Of a DNA stretch of 64,000 nt, positions 7,865-17,483 are shown piece after piece. Position numbers and translations under genes: made by a program. This DNA is from Rhizobium sp. BK316 (GTDB taxonomy: Bacteria; Pseudomonadota; Alphaproteobacteria; Rhizobiales; Rhizobiaceae): NCBI RefSeq assembly GCF_014193695.1, contig NZ_JACHZR010000005.1:1-64000 (forward strand), in the 5' to 3' direction. The number at the start of each line of letters is the position of its first letter. Position 1 is the first letter of the stretch. The notes beneath the pieces were generated by a model. That model was not told the origin of the DNA, made no database searches, and worked only from the letters and a program-made list of their open reading frames with translations.

Positions 7865-10800
7865 ATGGCCAAGTTTTTCATCCGACGACCGATCTTCGCC
7901 TGGGTCATTGCGATCACCATCATGCTCGCCGGTCTGCTCGGCATCTTCACACTGTCGATATCCCAATATCCCGACATTGCGCCGACCACGGTCCGCATCA
8001 ACGCCAGCTATCGCGGTGCCAGCGCCGAGACGGTCGAAAAATCAGTGACCACCCTCATCGAAGACGGCATGACCGGTCTCGATGACCTGACCTACATGAC
8101 CTCGACCTCATCGACGGGCTCGGCCAGCATCTCGCTGACTTTCGGAACGAGCATCAATCCTGACATCGCGCAGGTGCAGGTGCAGAACAAGCTGCAGCTC
8201 GTCCAGTCGCAGCTGCCGGGCGACGTCATCGATGCCGGCATCAGCGTCACGCGCTCCACCTCGAGCATTCTTCTCGTCGGCTCGCTGGTCTCGACGGACG
8301 GCAAGCGCACTTCCGTCGACCTCGGCAATATCATGTCGACCTCGATCGAGGACCAGATCCAGCGTCTGGAAGGCGTGGGCAGCATCAATGTGTTCGGCTC
8401 CGGCTACGCCATGCGCGTCTGGCTGGATCCGTTCAAGCTGCAGAAATACCAGCTCACCCCCGGCGATGTGACCTCGGCCATCCAGGCACAGAACACCCAG
8501 GTTTCCGTTGGCTCGCTCGGCGCCCAGCCGGCCGTCCCGGGCCAGCAGATCAACGTCACTATCACTGCGCAAAGCCAGCTCACCACGGTTGCTGATTTCG
8601 AACACATCATCCTGAAGGTCGAAAAAGACGGTTCGACCGTCCGCCTCAGCGATGTCGCCCGCGTCGAGATCGGCCAAGAAAGCTATGGCGGCAGCTCTCG
8701 CTACAACGGCCTGCCATCGTCTGGTTTCGCCATCAACCTCGCAATCGGCGCGAACGCCATCGATACCGCCGCCCGTGTCCGCACCGCGCTCGAAACGATC
8801 GGCCGCGGCTTGCCGGAAGGCGTCGAGATCACCTATCCCTACGACACGACCCCCTTCGTCGAACTGTCGATCGAAAAGGTCGTGCATACGCTGATCGAGG
8901 CGATCGTGCTCGTCTTCGTGGTTCTGCTCATATTCCTGCAGAACCTGCGTGCGACATTGATCCCGACCATCGCCGTTCCCGTCGTACTTCTGGGCACGTT
9001 CGGCATCCTCGCGGTAACAGGCTACTCAATCAATACGCTGACCATGTTCGCCATGGTGCTGGCGATCGGCCTTCTCGTCGACGATGCCATCGTCGTCGTC
9101 GAAAACGTCGAACGCATCATGTCGGAGGAAAAGCTCTCGCCGCTGGAGGCGACCGAGAAGTCGATGGGCGAAATCACCGGCGCCATCGTCGGCATCGCTC
9201 TCGTGCTGACCGCCGTCTTCATCCCCATGGCCTTCTTCGGCGGCTCGACCGGCATCATCTATCGCCAGTTCTCCATCACGATCGTGTCGGCCATGCTGCT
9301 GTCTGCCCTCGTCGCCATCGTGCTGACGCCTGCGCTCTGCGCCACGATGTTGAAGCCGGTCAACGAGCACAAGAAACATCGCATCGGCGACTGGTTCAAC
9401 CGGAACTTCACCCGCTCGACCAACGGCTACGTCCGCACCATCGGCTACCTCTTGAAGCGGCCGGTCCGTGTCATGCTGGTTTTCCTGCTGGTCGGCGTCG
9501 GCTGCGCGTATCTCTTCACCCGCCTGCCGAGCTCGTTCCTGCCTCAGGAAGACCAAGGCGTGCTCCTGACCATCGTCACCACGCCGCCTGGGTCCACCAC
9601 GCAGCAGACGCAGGCCGTCGTTGAAAAGGTCGAAAAATACTACCGTGAAAACGAGAAGGATGCGGTGGAATCCGTCTTCGGCGCGCTCGGTTTCGGCTTC
9701 AACGGTTCGGGTCAGAACAGTGCCATCGTCTTCACCAAACTCAAGGACTTCTCGCTGCGCACTGATCCCAACCTCAGCGCGCAGTCGGTGGTCAGCCGGG
9801 CTCTCAAGAACTTCTTTGCGATCCGCGAGGCGCAGGTCTTTGCGCTGCTGCCGCCCGCGATCCAGGGTCTCGGCGTGTCAAGCGGCTTCTCCATGTATCT
9901 GGTGGACACCGGCGGCCACGGCAATCAAGCCCTGACGGCCGCTTCCAAGCGGTTGATCCAGATGGCTGGCGCCACCGGCAAGGTCGTGGCACTCCGCTCG
10001 AACAACAAGGAAGTCGAGCCGCAGATGAAGATCCTGATCGATCAGGAGAAGATCGGCGCCATGGGTGTCGACCTTGCCTCGGTCAATTCCATGCTGTCGA
10101 TCATCTTCACCGGCCGCGACGTCAACGATTTTACGCTGAACGGCGAGATCAAGCCGGTCTATGTGCAGGGCGACGGACCCTTCCGCATGCAGCCGACTGA
10201 TCTGAACCACTGGTATGCCCGCAACAACGCCGGCGAGATGGTGCCTTTCTCCGCCTTCACCACCACCCAATGGGTCGACGGCGCGCCGTCTCTTGCCCGC
10301 TTCAACGCCGTCAGCGCCATTCCGCTGGATGGCGGCGCGGCACCAGGCGTCTCCTCGGGTGAGGCCATGAATGAGATGGAAGCCCTGACCGAACAGCTCG
10401 GCGGCGGCTATACGGTTGCCTGGCAGGGTATCTCCTATCAGGAGCGCCTCTCGGGCTCGCAGGCGCCGATGCTCTACGCGATTTCGGTTCTCGTCGTCTT
10501 CCTCTGCCTGGCCGCGCTCTACGAAAGCTGGTCGATCCCATTCTCGGTCATCATGGCAGTTCCGGTCGGCGTGCTCGGGGCACTCACCGCGGCAACGCTC
10601 TTCGTGCAGGCGAACGACGTCTACTTCAAGGTAGGCTTGCTCACGACCATCGGCCTTGCGGCGAAGAACGCGATCCTGATCGTGGAATTCGCCAAAGACC
10701 GGATGGAAACAGGACTGGGCCTCTTCGAGGCGACGCTGGAGGCAGCAAGGCTGCGCCTGCGTCCCATCATCATGACTTCTCTGGCATTTATCCTCGGCGT

Positions 10801-10975
10801 CGTGCCGCTGGCGATCGCAACGGGCGCGGGTTCCGCTGCCCAGAACGCGATCGGCATCGGCGTCCTCGGGGGCATGCTTTCTGCGACGATGCTGGGCATT
10901 TTCTTCGTGCCGAGCTTCTTCGTCGTCATCCGCCGCATCTTCGCCACACGGCAAAAAAATGAGGCGGCAGTGTGA
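7865..10975 (+). CDS. RND multidrug efflux pump (AcrB/MexB-like, HAE1 family)
   Basis: Proton-driven inner-membrane pump of 1036 aa, the normal family length. The N-terminus MAKFFIRRPIFAWVIAI is typical. The proton-relay aspartates lie in TM4 within AIGLLVDDAIVVVENVER. Two large periplasmic loops separate membrane helices 1-2 and 7-8, and the C-terminal bundle contains GLAAKNAILIVEFAKD. The ATG follows an AGGAAT site 50 bp after the adaptor stop. With the adaptor and the outer-membrane factor it forms a complete tripartite system; HAE1 pumps export hydrophobic and amphiphilic drugs or plant compounds, but the substrate is not evident. Confidence 0.95.
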   Translation: MAKFFIRRPIFAWVIAITIMLAGLLGIFTLSISQYPDIAPTTVRINASYRGASAETVEKSVTTLIEDGMTGLDDLTYMTSTSSTGSASISLTFGTSINPDIAQVQVQNKLQLVQSQLPGDVIDAGISVTRSTSSILLVGSLVSTDGKRTSVDLGNIMSTSIEDQIQRLEGVGSINVFGSGYAMRVWLDPFKLQKYQLTPGDVTSAIQAQNTQVSVGSLGAQPAVPGQQINVTITAQSQLTTVADFEHIILKVEKDGSTVRLSDVARVEIGQESYGGSSRYNGLPSSGFAINLAIGANAIDTAARVRTALETIGRGLPEGVEITYPYDTTPFVELSIEKVVHTLIEAIVLVFVVLLIFLQNLRATLIPTIAVPVVLLGTFGILAVTGYSINTLTMFAMVLAIGLLVDDAIVVVENVERIMSEEKLSPLEATEKSMGEITGAIVGIALVLTAVFIPMAFFGGSTGIIYRQFSITIVSAMLLSALVAIVLTPALCATMLKPVNEHKKHRIGDWFNRNFTRSTNGYVRTIGYLLKRPVRVMLVFLLVGVGCAYLFTRLPSSFLPQEDQGVLLTIVTTPPGSTTQQTQAVVEKVEKYYRENEKDAVESVFGALGFGFNGSGQNSAIVFTKLKDFSLRTDPNLSAQSVVSRALKNFFAIREAQVFALLPPAIQGLGVSSGFSMYLVDTGGHGNQALTAASKRLIQMAGATGKVVALRSNNKEVEPQMKILIDQEKIGAMGVDLASVNSMLSIIFTGRDVNDFTLNGEIKPVYVQGDGPFRMQPTDLNHWYARNNAGEMVPFSAFTTTQWVDGAPSLARFNAVSAIPLDGGAAPGVSSGEAMNEMEALTEQLGGGYTVAWQGISYQERLSGSQAPMLYAISVLVVFLCLAALYESWSIPFSVIMAVPVGVLGALTAATLFVQANDVYFKVGLLTTIGLAAKNAILIVEFAKDRMETGLGLFEATLEAARLRLRPIIMTSLAFILGVVPLAIATGAGSAAQNAIGIGVLGGMLSATMLGIFFVPSFFVVIRRIFATRQKNEAAV

Positions 10976-11129
10976 TATAAATGCACTGTGAGAAAGCTTT
11001 TCAGATTGCTACATTGCGCCCGGACTGCTTCGGCATGATGTTTGGCGTAGAGAACGAGGCGCGTTAGCCGATAGTGAAGCATGACGCTTCGGACAAGAAT
11101 TGACTTGCTCGAGTTACAGGATGAAATGC

Positions 11130-12557
11130 ATGGTACCCCTTCGTTATGCCACACCGGCGCTATTATTATTGCTTTCGGGCTGCGTAGTAGGCCCTGATCA
11201 CGTACCTCCTGAAATGTCGCTTCCTGGAAAATTCAGCGAAGGCAGCCCAAAGAGCATCGGCGATGTCGCCACCGCCGCATGGTGGACGGCCTACAACGAT
11301 AAGAAGCTCAACAGCCTTGTTCAGACCGGCCTCGACCAGAACCTTACGATTCAGCAGGCCATCGAACGCATCAATTCCGCCTCTGCCAATGTGACGATCG
11401 CCGGCGCCGGCGCCCTGCCTGCCCTCGATGTCGGCGCCTCCCAGACCGCCAGCGGCCAGACGGGCGAATTGCGCACCCAGTTCGATACCCGACACACCAG
11501 CGCCGGCCAGCTTTCGCTCTCCTGGCTGCTCGATCTGTTCGGCCTCTACAGGCGCAGCAAGGAAGCCGCCCTCGCTTCGCTTGACTCGGCTTACGCGGGT
11601 GCCGATGTTGCTAGGCTGTCCTACATCCAGGACATTGTCTCGACTTATATCGATCTGCGCTTCTTCCAGCAGCGTCTGGCACTTTCGAAAGCCAACCTGA
11701 AGTCTCGTCAGGAAACCTACGACCTCACCAAGTTCCAGCTGGATGCAGGTGCCGCCTCCCGCCTAGACGTTGTGCAGGCAGAAGGTCTCGTTCAATCGAC
11801 GCTCGCAGAAATCCCTGGCCTTGAAACCAACATCCGCGTTTCGGCCCATCATATCGCCACCCTTGTCGGCCAGCCGGCCGGTTCGATGGTCGATGAACTG
11901 CTCCGTGGCTCCGGTCAGCCGACCTTCCGCGGCGGCATCAATTCGGGCATTCCTGCCGACTTGATCCGCAACCGTCCGGATATTCGCCAGGCAGAGCGTA
12001 ACCTTGCGGCCGCCACCGCTCAGATCGGTGTCGCAGAGGCTCAGCTCTATCCGTCGATCTCGCTGTCCGGTTCGATCTCGCCGAGCTACATCAACCAGCG
12101 CGGCCTTCATGGCGCTCTCGGTGCATGGTCCTTCGGCCCAACCCTGAACCTGCCGATCCTCGACGGCGGCAGTCTGCGCGCCAATGTCAACGTTTCGAAG
12201 TCTGATGCAGCCGCATCCTATCTCGCTTGGAAGCAGACCGTCCTGACGGCTGTCGAGCAGGTCGAGAACGCCCTGTCCGCCGTCCGCCGTGACGCCGAGA
12301 CGGTCAATGCGCTGCGCGCACAGGTCCGCACGACACAAGAAACCCTCGAACTTTCGACAGCGTCTTACAAGGACGGCGCCTCCTCGCTGCTCGACGTCCT
12401 CGACGCCCAGCGTCAGGTCTCCCTTGCTCAGGCAAGCCTTGCTGCTGCCGTTCAGCAGATGGCGAAGGATTATGCCGCGCTCAACATCGCAACTGGCGGC
12501 GGCTTTGCCCCCGGCGGCAAGACGACTGCACCTGTCAAGGTCGCCAAGGGCACGTGA
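11130..12557 (+). CDS. Outer membrane efflux lipoprotein (NodT/OprM family)
   Basis: Outer-membrane channel of the tripartite pump. About 475 aa with a lipoprotein signal (LLLLLSGC), then GPDHVPPEM and two outer-membrane-efflux repeats; conserved segments include PADLIRNRPDIRQAERNLAAA and a C-terminal SLLDVLDAQRQVSLAQ. ATGs occur at 11121 and 11130; I chose 11130 because ACAGG at 11116-11120 is better spaced. The gap of about 150 bp after the pump gene holds no recognised feature, so it may have its own promoter or simply be the third operon gene. A strong terminator follows. Confidence 0.92.
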   Translation: MVPLRYATPALLLLLSGCVVGPDHVPPEMSLPGKFSEGSPKSIGDVATAAWWTAYNDKKLNSLVQTGLDQNLTIQQAIERINSASANVTIAGAGALPALDVGASQTASGQTGELRTQFDTRHTSAGQLSLSWLLDLFGLYRRSKEAALASLDSAYAGADVARLSYIQDIVSTYIDLRFFQQRLALSKANLKSRQETYDLTKFQLDAGAASRLDVVQAEGLVQSTLAEIPGLETNIRVSAHHIATLVGQPAGSMVDELLRGSGQPTFRGGINSGIPADLIRNRPDIRQAERNLAAATAQIGVAEAQLYPSISLSGSISPSYINQRGLHGALGAWSFGPTLNLPILDGGSLRANVNVSKSDAAASYLAWKQTVLTAVEQVENALSAVRRDAETVNALRAQVRTTQETLELSTASYKDGASSLLDVLDAQRQVSLAQASLAAAVQQMAKDYAALNIATGGGFAPGGKTTAPVKVAKGT

Positions 12558-12581
12558 AATCGTCGCCCATTGCTTGTTCAG

Positions 12582-12612
12582 GCCCCGCGGTTTTCCGCGG
12601 GGCTTTTTGTTT
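12582..12612 (+). terminator. Rho-independent terminator of the efflux operon
   Basis: A 9-bp GC stem (GCCCCGCGG/CCGCGGGGC) with a TTTT loop, followed by TTTTTGTTT. It lies 25 bp after the outer-membrane factor stop. Confidence 0.9.
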
Positions 12613-12692
12613 GCGCGAAAGCCGCCGGGACAGATATTCGCCCACTGAGTAAATTTGGATTCGACAAGCCCTAAGCGCTACGCTATGCAATT

Positions 12693-12708
12693 GCTTAAAC
12701 GATTAAGC
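12693..12708. promoter_or_regulatory. Candidate LacI-family operator
   Basis: GCTTAAACGATTAAGC: 6-bp inverted arms around a centre with the CG step typical of LacI/GalR operators. It lies 17 bp upstream of the lacI-type gene that heads the purine operon, so autoregulation of the whole operon is likely. Confidence 0.65.
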
Positions 12709-12724
12709 GCAGCACCTCGAAATC

Positions 12725-13768
12725 ATGGCTTCACAACGCCCGGGTCCCAATCTCAGCAGGATAGCGACGTCGCTCGGCGTCTCCGTTGCTACGGTCTCGA
12801 ATGCGCTCTCCGGCAAGGGCCGAGTTTCCAATGCTCTGATCGAGAGAATTCGGACGCATGCTGCCGAACTCGGCTATGTGCCGAGCCAAGCCGGACGGGC
12901 GCTGCGCACGGGCCGCAGCGGCGTGCTAGGCCTCGTCCTGCCTGATATCGCCAATCCGCTCTTCCCGAAGATTGCGCAGGCCATCGAATTTGCCGCCTCC
13001 GCCGCCGGTTATGGGGTACTGATCGCAGACTCCCGCGGCGACATCACGGCGCAGACCGAGGCAATCAACCGGCTGGTGGAACGTGGTGTCGACGGCATGG
13101 TGGTCGTGCCTCGCCGTGCCACCCGCATTTCCGCCGCAAGCTGCCCGGTCGCGGTCATCGATACTGCCTCCACGCCCGGCAATACGGTCGCCGCCGACCA
13201 TTGGCAGGGCGGCAGGGAGATCGCTGCCCATCTCGCCGGCCTCGGCCACAAGCAGATCCTGATCATCGGCAACAATCAGGAATCCAATGTCCAGAACGAC
13301 CGAGCCGGCGGCATCAGGGCCGGCCTGCAGCCCGGCATGCGTTCCGAAATGCTGTGGATCGAACGCCTGGAGAACGAAACGGGCGCCGGCTGCCGGTTGG
13401 GCCTTGCGGAAAAGACGCGTCAGGGCTTCACCGCCTTTGCGGCCCTTTCCGACCTGCAGGCCCTGCGGGCGCTGACCGAACTACAGCAGGAGGGCATCAG
13501 CGTTCCGACCGATGTCAGTGTCACCGGCTTCGATGATCTCATCTGGTCGCCTGTCGTCACGCCGTCGCTGACGACGGTGAGGATGGACATGGACACCATC
13601 GCCGAAATCGCCATCTCCGCGCTGGTCGACAGAATAAACGAAAGCGGCACTCGGGAGGGCGTGCTGGTCACGGCGGAGACCGAACGCGTGCCCATGCAAC
13701 TCGTCATCCGCCAGTCATCCGGGCTCGCGAACCCGGCACCAAAAACCTCAGAGATGGAGAACCTGTAG
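12725..13768 (+). CDS. LacI-family transcriptional regulator
   Basis: A 347-aa regulator. The N-terminal helix-turn-helix reads LSRIATSLGVSVATVSNALSG, followed by a hinge and a periplasmic-binding-protein-like effector domain (SGVLGLVLPDIANPLFPKI, then VSVTGFDDLIWSPVVTPSLT). The next gene starts after a single base, so it probably heads the transcript and controls it through the palindrome at 12693-12708. The context (nucleoside hydrolase, adenine deaminase) suggests a purine or nucleoside effector; that is inference. Confidence 0.88.
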   Translation: MASQRPGPNLSRIATSLGVSVATVSNALSGKGRVSNALIERIRTHAAELGYVPSQAGRALRTGRSGVLGLVLPDIANPLFPKIAQAIEFAASAAGYGVLIADSRGDITAQTEAINRLVERGVDGMVVVPRRATRISAASCPVAVIDTASTPGNTVAADHWQGGREIAAHLAGLGHKQILIIGNNQESNVQNDRAGGIRAGLQPGMRSEMLWIERLENETGAGCRLGLAEKTRQGFTAFAALSDLQALRALTELQQEGISVPTDVSVTGFDDLIWSPVVTPSLTTVRMDMDTIAEIAISALVDRINESGTREGVLVTAETERVPMQLVIRQSSGLANPAPKTSEMENL

Positions 13769-13769
13769 A

Positions 13770-14792
13770 ATGAAGAAAGCCCTCATTGCATCGGTGGCGC
13801 TGGCCGCGCTTTTCCCCCTTGGCGTCGCGGCACAGGAACGGACGCTGACCATTTCCGTCTATGCCTTTGCGCAGGACGATTACAAGACGATCGTCTACGA
13901 CCCCTTCGAAGCCAAGTGCGGCTGCAAGCTCGTTGTCGAAACCGGCAACAGCGTCGAGCGCCTCGCCAAGATGGAAGCCAACAAAGCCAATCCGGTGGTC
14001 GATCTTGCCGCCGTCTCCATGGCTGACGGCCTTGCCGCCACCCGCGCCGGCCTGATCGACAAGGTCGATACCTCCAAGCTCGAAAATTTTTCCAAGCTCT
14101 ATGATATCGCCAAGGATCCGAACGCCGACGGCATGAGCGTCGGTTACACTTTCTACGCCACCTCGATAGTCTACCGTTCCGACAAGATGAAGATCGAGTC
14201 CTGGGCCGATCTCTTGAAGCCGGAATATGTCGGCCATGTTGCCTTCCCGAACGTCACGACCAATCAAGGCCCGCCGGCGCTCTATATGCTGGGCCTCGCG
14301 CTCGGCAAGGACGCGGCCGACCTCAAGGCACCGATCGAAGCGCTTGGCGAAAAGAAGGGCGAGATCGTCACCTTCTACGAAAAGTCTTCCCAGCTCGTGC
14401 AGCTCATGCAGCAGGAAGAAATCTGGGCCGCTCCGATCGGCCGCTTCTCCTGGGCAGGCTTCACCAAACTCAATGTTCCCGTCGCCTGGGCAACGCCGAA
14501 GGAGGGCCAGACCGGCGGCATGAACGTGCTGGTCATGACCAAGGGATCGAAGAACCACGATCTCGCGCTGCAGTTCATGGATTTCTGGCTGTCGACCGAA
14601 GTCCAGACCAAGCTCGCCGAAAAACTGATCGACAGCCCGGCGAACAAGGAAGTGAAGGTCTCCGACGAGGTCGCCAACAACATCACCTATGGCGAAGATA
14701 CCGCCAAGAGCCTGAAGCTCATCCCCGCCGCAGCCGCTCTCGACAATCGCAATGGCTGGCTGAAGCAATGGAACGAAAAGGTCGGCCAGTAA
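13770..14792 (+). CDS. ABC transporter substrate-binding protein (PotD-type)
   Basis: Periplasmic binding protein of 340 aa with a signal peptide cleaved near VAAQ-ERT (residues 18-24). The body matches the spermidine/putrescine/iron class of binding proteins (ISVYAFAQDDYKTIVYDPFEAKCG, later QGPPALYMLGLALG). It begins one base after the lacI-type stop and is followed by a hairpin that may stabilise its mRNA. Neighbours suggest that the ligand is a purine, a nucleoside or a related compound, which would be unusual for this class. Confidence 0.85.
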   Translation: MKKALIASVALAALFPLGVAAQERTLTISVYAFAQDDYKTIVYDPFEAKCGCKLVVETGNSVERLAKMEANKANPVVDLAAVSMADGLAATRAGLIDKVDTSKLENFSKLYDIAKDPNADGMSVGYTFYATSIVYRSDKMKIESWADLLKPEYVGHVAFPNVTTNQGPPALYMLGLALGKDAADLKAPIEALGEKKGEIVTFYEKSSQLVQLMQQEEIWAAPIGRFSWAGFTKLNVPVAWATPKEGQTGGMNVLVMTKGSKNHDLALQFMDFWLSTEVQTKLAEKLIDSPANKEVKVSDEVANNITYGEDTAKSLKLIPAAAALDNRNGWLKQWNEKVGQ

Positions 14793-14807
14793 GCCGCTGC
14801 CGATAAC

Positions 14808-14829
14808 GGTCCCGGCGCCGGCCGGGACC
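14808..14829 (+). other. Intercistronic mRNA hairpin after the binding-protein gene
   Basis: Arms GGTCCCGG and CCGGGACC with a 6-base loop and no T-tract. Such hairpins after binding-protein genes commonly raise their expression relative to the permease genes by protecting upstream mRNA; that role is inferred. Confidence 0.5.
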
Positions 14830-14857
14830 GACCCTTCCTCCGCTCGAAAGGCGTTTC

Positions 14858-15685
14858 ATGTTCCAGAACCGCGCTGAAGCACTGGCACTTGCCCTGCCGG
14901 CAGCGATCTTCGCAGCCGTGGTCTTTCTGCTGCCTGTCGCGATCCTGCTCTCCGAAGGTTTTCGCAGCGGCGGCGCGTGGACGCTTACTGCCTATACCGA
15001 TTTCTTCTCCGAAACGCTGAACCGCACCGTCTTCTTCCGCACCTTCCGGCTTGGCCTCGAGGTGACGGCGGTTTCAGCCATCATCGGCTACGCCGCCGCC
15101 TTTGCGATCGTCAATCTGCCGCCGAACGGCAAGGGCCGCATGATCGGCCTCGTCACCCTGCCGCTGATGATTTCGCCGGTTGCGCGTACCTACGCCTGGA
15201 TCGTCATCCTTGGCCGCACCGGCATCGTCAATGAAGCCATCACAGGTCTCGGCTTGAGCGCGGAACCTTTGCGCCTGCTCTTTACCGAGACCGCCGTCTT
15301 CATCGGCCTGCTGCAGCTCTTCCTGCCACTGATGATACTGTCACTCATCAGCGCGCTCGAGAATATGCCGAAGGATGCCATTCCTGCCGCACGCGTCCTC
15401 GGCGCCAACTGGTTTCAGGTCTTCTGGAAGGTCATCCTGCCACTGACGAAGGAAGGTCTCGTCGTCGGCGGCACGTTGGTCTTCACCGGCTCGCTGACCG
15501 CCTATATCACGCCCGCCATCCTTGGCGGTTCCAAGGTGCTGATGCTGGAAACGCTGTTGTACCAGCAGGTGTCTGTCGCCAACAATTTCGTTTCGGCGAG
15601 CGTCATCGCCTTCATCCTGATCGTCATGAGCTTCGCCGCCAATATCTTGCTGAAACGGCTCGCAACCGCGAGGAACCGCCGATGA
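14858..15685 (+). CDS. ABC transporter permease (PotB-like)
   Basis: A 275-aa inner-membrane permease with about six hydrophobic segments. The coupling-loop EAA motif is visible as PKDAIPAARVLGANWFQVFWKVILP near residue 170, contacting the ATPase. It overlaps the next permease by 4 bp (ATGA), indicating translational coupling. Part of the ABC importer of the purine-salvage operon. Confidence 0.88.
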   Translation: MFQNRAEALALALPAAIFAAVVFLLPVAILLSEGFRSGGAWTLTAYTDFFSETLNRTVFFRTFRLGLEVTAVSAIIGYAAAFAIVNLPPNGKGRMIGLVTLPLMISPVARTYAWIVILGRTGIVNEAITGLGLSAEPLRLLFTETAVFIGLLQLFLPLMILSLISALENMPKDAIPAARVLGANWFQVFWKVILPLTKEGLVVGGTLVFTGSLTAYITPAILGGSKVLMLETLLYQQVSVANNFVSASVIAFILIVMSFAANILLKRLATARNRR

Positions 15686-16461
15686 GCATCCGCCTCCTCT
15701 CACCGGTTGTGCTGTTCCTATTGCTGGTCTTCCTGATCGGCCCCTTCCTGATCATCATTGCCGCCTCGCTTTCGGCCGGAGATACGCTGGCCTTCCCGCC
15801 GCAGGGCCTGTCGCTGCGCTGGGTCGCCAAGGTCTTCACCATCGACAGCTTCCGCGACAGCTTCGCCATGTCGATGTTTCTTGCCGTCTTCGGCACACTG
15901 GCGGCGCTCGTCCTCGGCGTTCCCGCCGCCTATGCGCTGTCGCGCTATAGGCTTCCGGGTTCCGAAACGGTGAGAACCATCGTCTCGCTGCCGATCATCG
16001 TGCCCGGCATCATCGTCGGTCTGGCGCTGCTGCGTTACCTGGTGGTTCCCTTCGGCTTCAACATCACGCTGGCGCTCTTCTTTGCCCATACCGCGCTGGT
16101 ACTGCCCTATGCCGTGCGTGTGGTGTCCGCGAGCCTCGGGAACCTGCGCTCCGATATCGAGGAAGCAGCGGTCTTGCTCGGTTCCTCGCGGTTCGGCGCC
16201 TTCTTCCGGGTCGTCATGCCGAATATCCGCGGCGGCATTCTCGCCGCCTTCATCCTCGGCTTCGTCACCAGCTTCAATCAGGTGCCGGTGTCGCTCTTCC
16301 TCTCCGGTCCGGGCGTGCGCACGCTGCCGATCGACATGCTGGGTTACATGGAAACCACCTACGATCCGTCCATTGCCGCGCTCTCGGCGCTGCTCGCCTT
16401 CCTTTCGATCGGCATCGTCTTCCTCGCTGAACGCTTCCTGGGATTCTCTCGCTATGTCTGA
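15682..16461 (+). CDS. ABC transporter permease (PotC-like)
   Basis: A 259-aa inner-membrane permease with six hydrophobic segments and an EAA-type coupling loop (DIEEAAVLLGSSRFGAFFRVVMP). It overlaps the upstream permease by 4 bp and the downstream ATPase gene by 8 bp, consistent with a tightly coupled heterodimeric channel. Confidence 0.88.
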   Translation: MSIRLLSPVVLFLLLVFLIGPFLIIIAASLSAGDTLAFPPQGLSLRWVAKVFTIDSFRDSFAMSMFLAVFGTLAALVLGVPAAYALSRYRLPGSETVRTIVSLPIIVPGIIVGLALLRYLVVPFGFNITLALFFAHTALVLPYAVRVVSASLGNLRSDIEEAAVLLGSSRFGAFFRVVMPNIRGGILAAFILGFVTSFNQVPVSLFLSGPGVRTLPIDMLGYMETTYDPSIAALSALLAFLSIGIVFLAERFLGFSRYV

Positions 16462-17479
16462 CGCATACCTTCAACTCGACAAGCTGACGCTCGCCTATGG
16501 CGATACGGTTGCGGTGAAGGACCTTGACCTATCGATTGCCAAAGGCGAACTGGTGGCACTCCTCGGCCCCTCCGGCTGCGGCAAGACAACGACCATGCGC
16601 GCGATTGCCGGCCTGCTGAATCCGGTCTCCGGCCGCATCAATCTCGATGGTGCGGATATCACCCGTGTGTCCGCCAACAAGCGCGCCGTCGGCCTTGTCT
16701 TCCAGTCCTATGCGCTTTTCCCGCATCTGAGCGTCTATGAGAACGTCGCCTTCGGTCTCCGCCTGAAGAGGCTGCGCGGCCAGGATCTCGACAACAAGGT
16801 CAATGCCGGCATCAAATCCGTCGGCCTCGCGAAATTCGCCGGCCGCAAGCCCGGCGAGCTCTCCGGCGGCCAGCAGCAACGCGTAGCACTGGCCCGCTCC
16901 ATGGTCATGGAACCGAAGGTGCTGCTGCTCGACGAGCCGCTCTCCAATCTCGACGCCCGACTGCGTCTGGAAATGCGTGCCGAGTTGCAACGCGTCCAGA
17001 AGGAAACGGGCGTGACGATGATCTTCGTCACCCACGACCAGGCGGAAGCCCTTGCCCTTGCCGATCGCATCATCGTCATGCTGAACGGCGGTATCGAGCA
17101 GATCGGCACACCTGAGGACATCTATAACAAGCCGGTTTCCTCCTTCGTCGCTGATTTCGTCGGCTTCGAGAATGTCTTTGCGCTGAGGGACAGAAAGCTT
17201 GCGATGCCGAACGGCCTAGTCGCGCTTTCCGCACCTGCCCCTGAAGATGCGGCGGGCCTGGCATGGCGACCCCGCGCGGTTGTCCTTGGTTCCGGCCCGT
17301 TCCAGGGTAGCGTGCGTGGCACGTCTTTTGCCGGCAACAGCCGCGAATACTTGCTGGACAGCGCGCTTGGCCCGATCAAGGCGGAAGTCGACGCTGCCCT
17401 GCCGCAGCACGAACTCGGCAGCACGATCGCCTTCGACCTGCCGGTTGCAGCCGCCGCAAGCCTCAAGCGTTTCGGGTGA
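16454..17479 (+). CDS. ABC transporter ATP-binding protein (PotA-like)
   Basis: A 341-aa ATPase of the spermidine/iron type. Walker A is LLGPSGCGKTTTM (about residue 39), followed by Q-loop LVFQSYALFPHLSVYENV, signature LSGGQQQRVALARS, Walker B VLLLDEPLSNLDARLR and switch His in FVTHDQAEAL. A C-terminal TOBE-like domain covers residues about 240-341. The ATG lies within the last codons of the permease gene; the frame is open further upstream, but that is only overlap with the permease gene. Confidence 0.93.
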   Translation: MSDAYLQLDKLTLAYGDTVAVKDLDLSIAKGELVALLGPSGCGKTTTMRAIAGLLNPVSGRINLDGADITRVSANKRAVGLVFQSYALFPHLSVYENVAFGLRLKRLRGQDLDNKVNAGIKSVGLAKFAGRKPGELSGGQQQRVALARSMVMEPKVLLLDEPLSNLDARLRLEMRAELQRVQKETGVTMIFVTHDQAEALALADRIIVMLNGGIEQIGTPEDIYNKPVSSFVADFVGFENVFALRDRKLAMPNGLVALSAPAPEDAAGLAWRPRAVVLGSGPFQGSVRGTSFAGNSREYLLDSALGPIKAEVDAALPQHELGSTIAFDLPVAAAASLKRFG

Positions 17480-17483
17480 GATC

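Noticed and set aside
9878..10954. A 358-codon minus-strand frame inside the RND pump gene
   Set aside because: Antisense shadow with Asp/His-rich composition; the pump gene is intact on the plus strand.
10976..11129. A minus-strand frame between the pump and the outer membrane factor
   Set aside because: It starts without a ribosome binding site and runs into the antisense of the pump gene.
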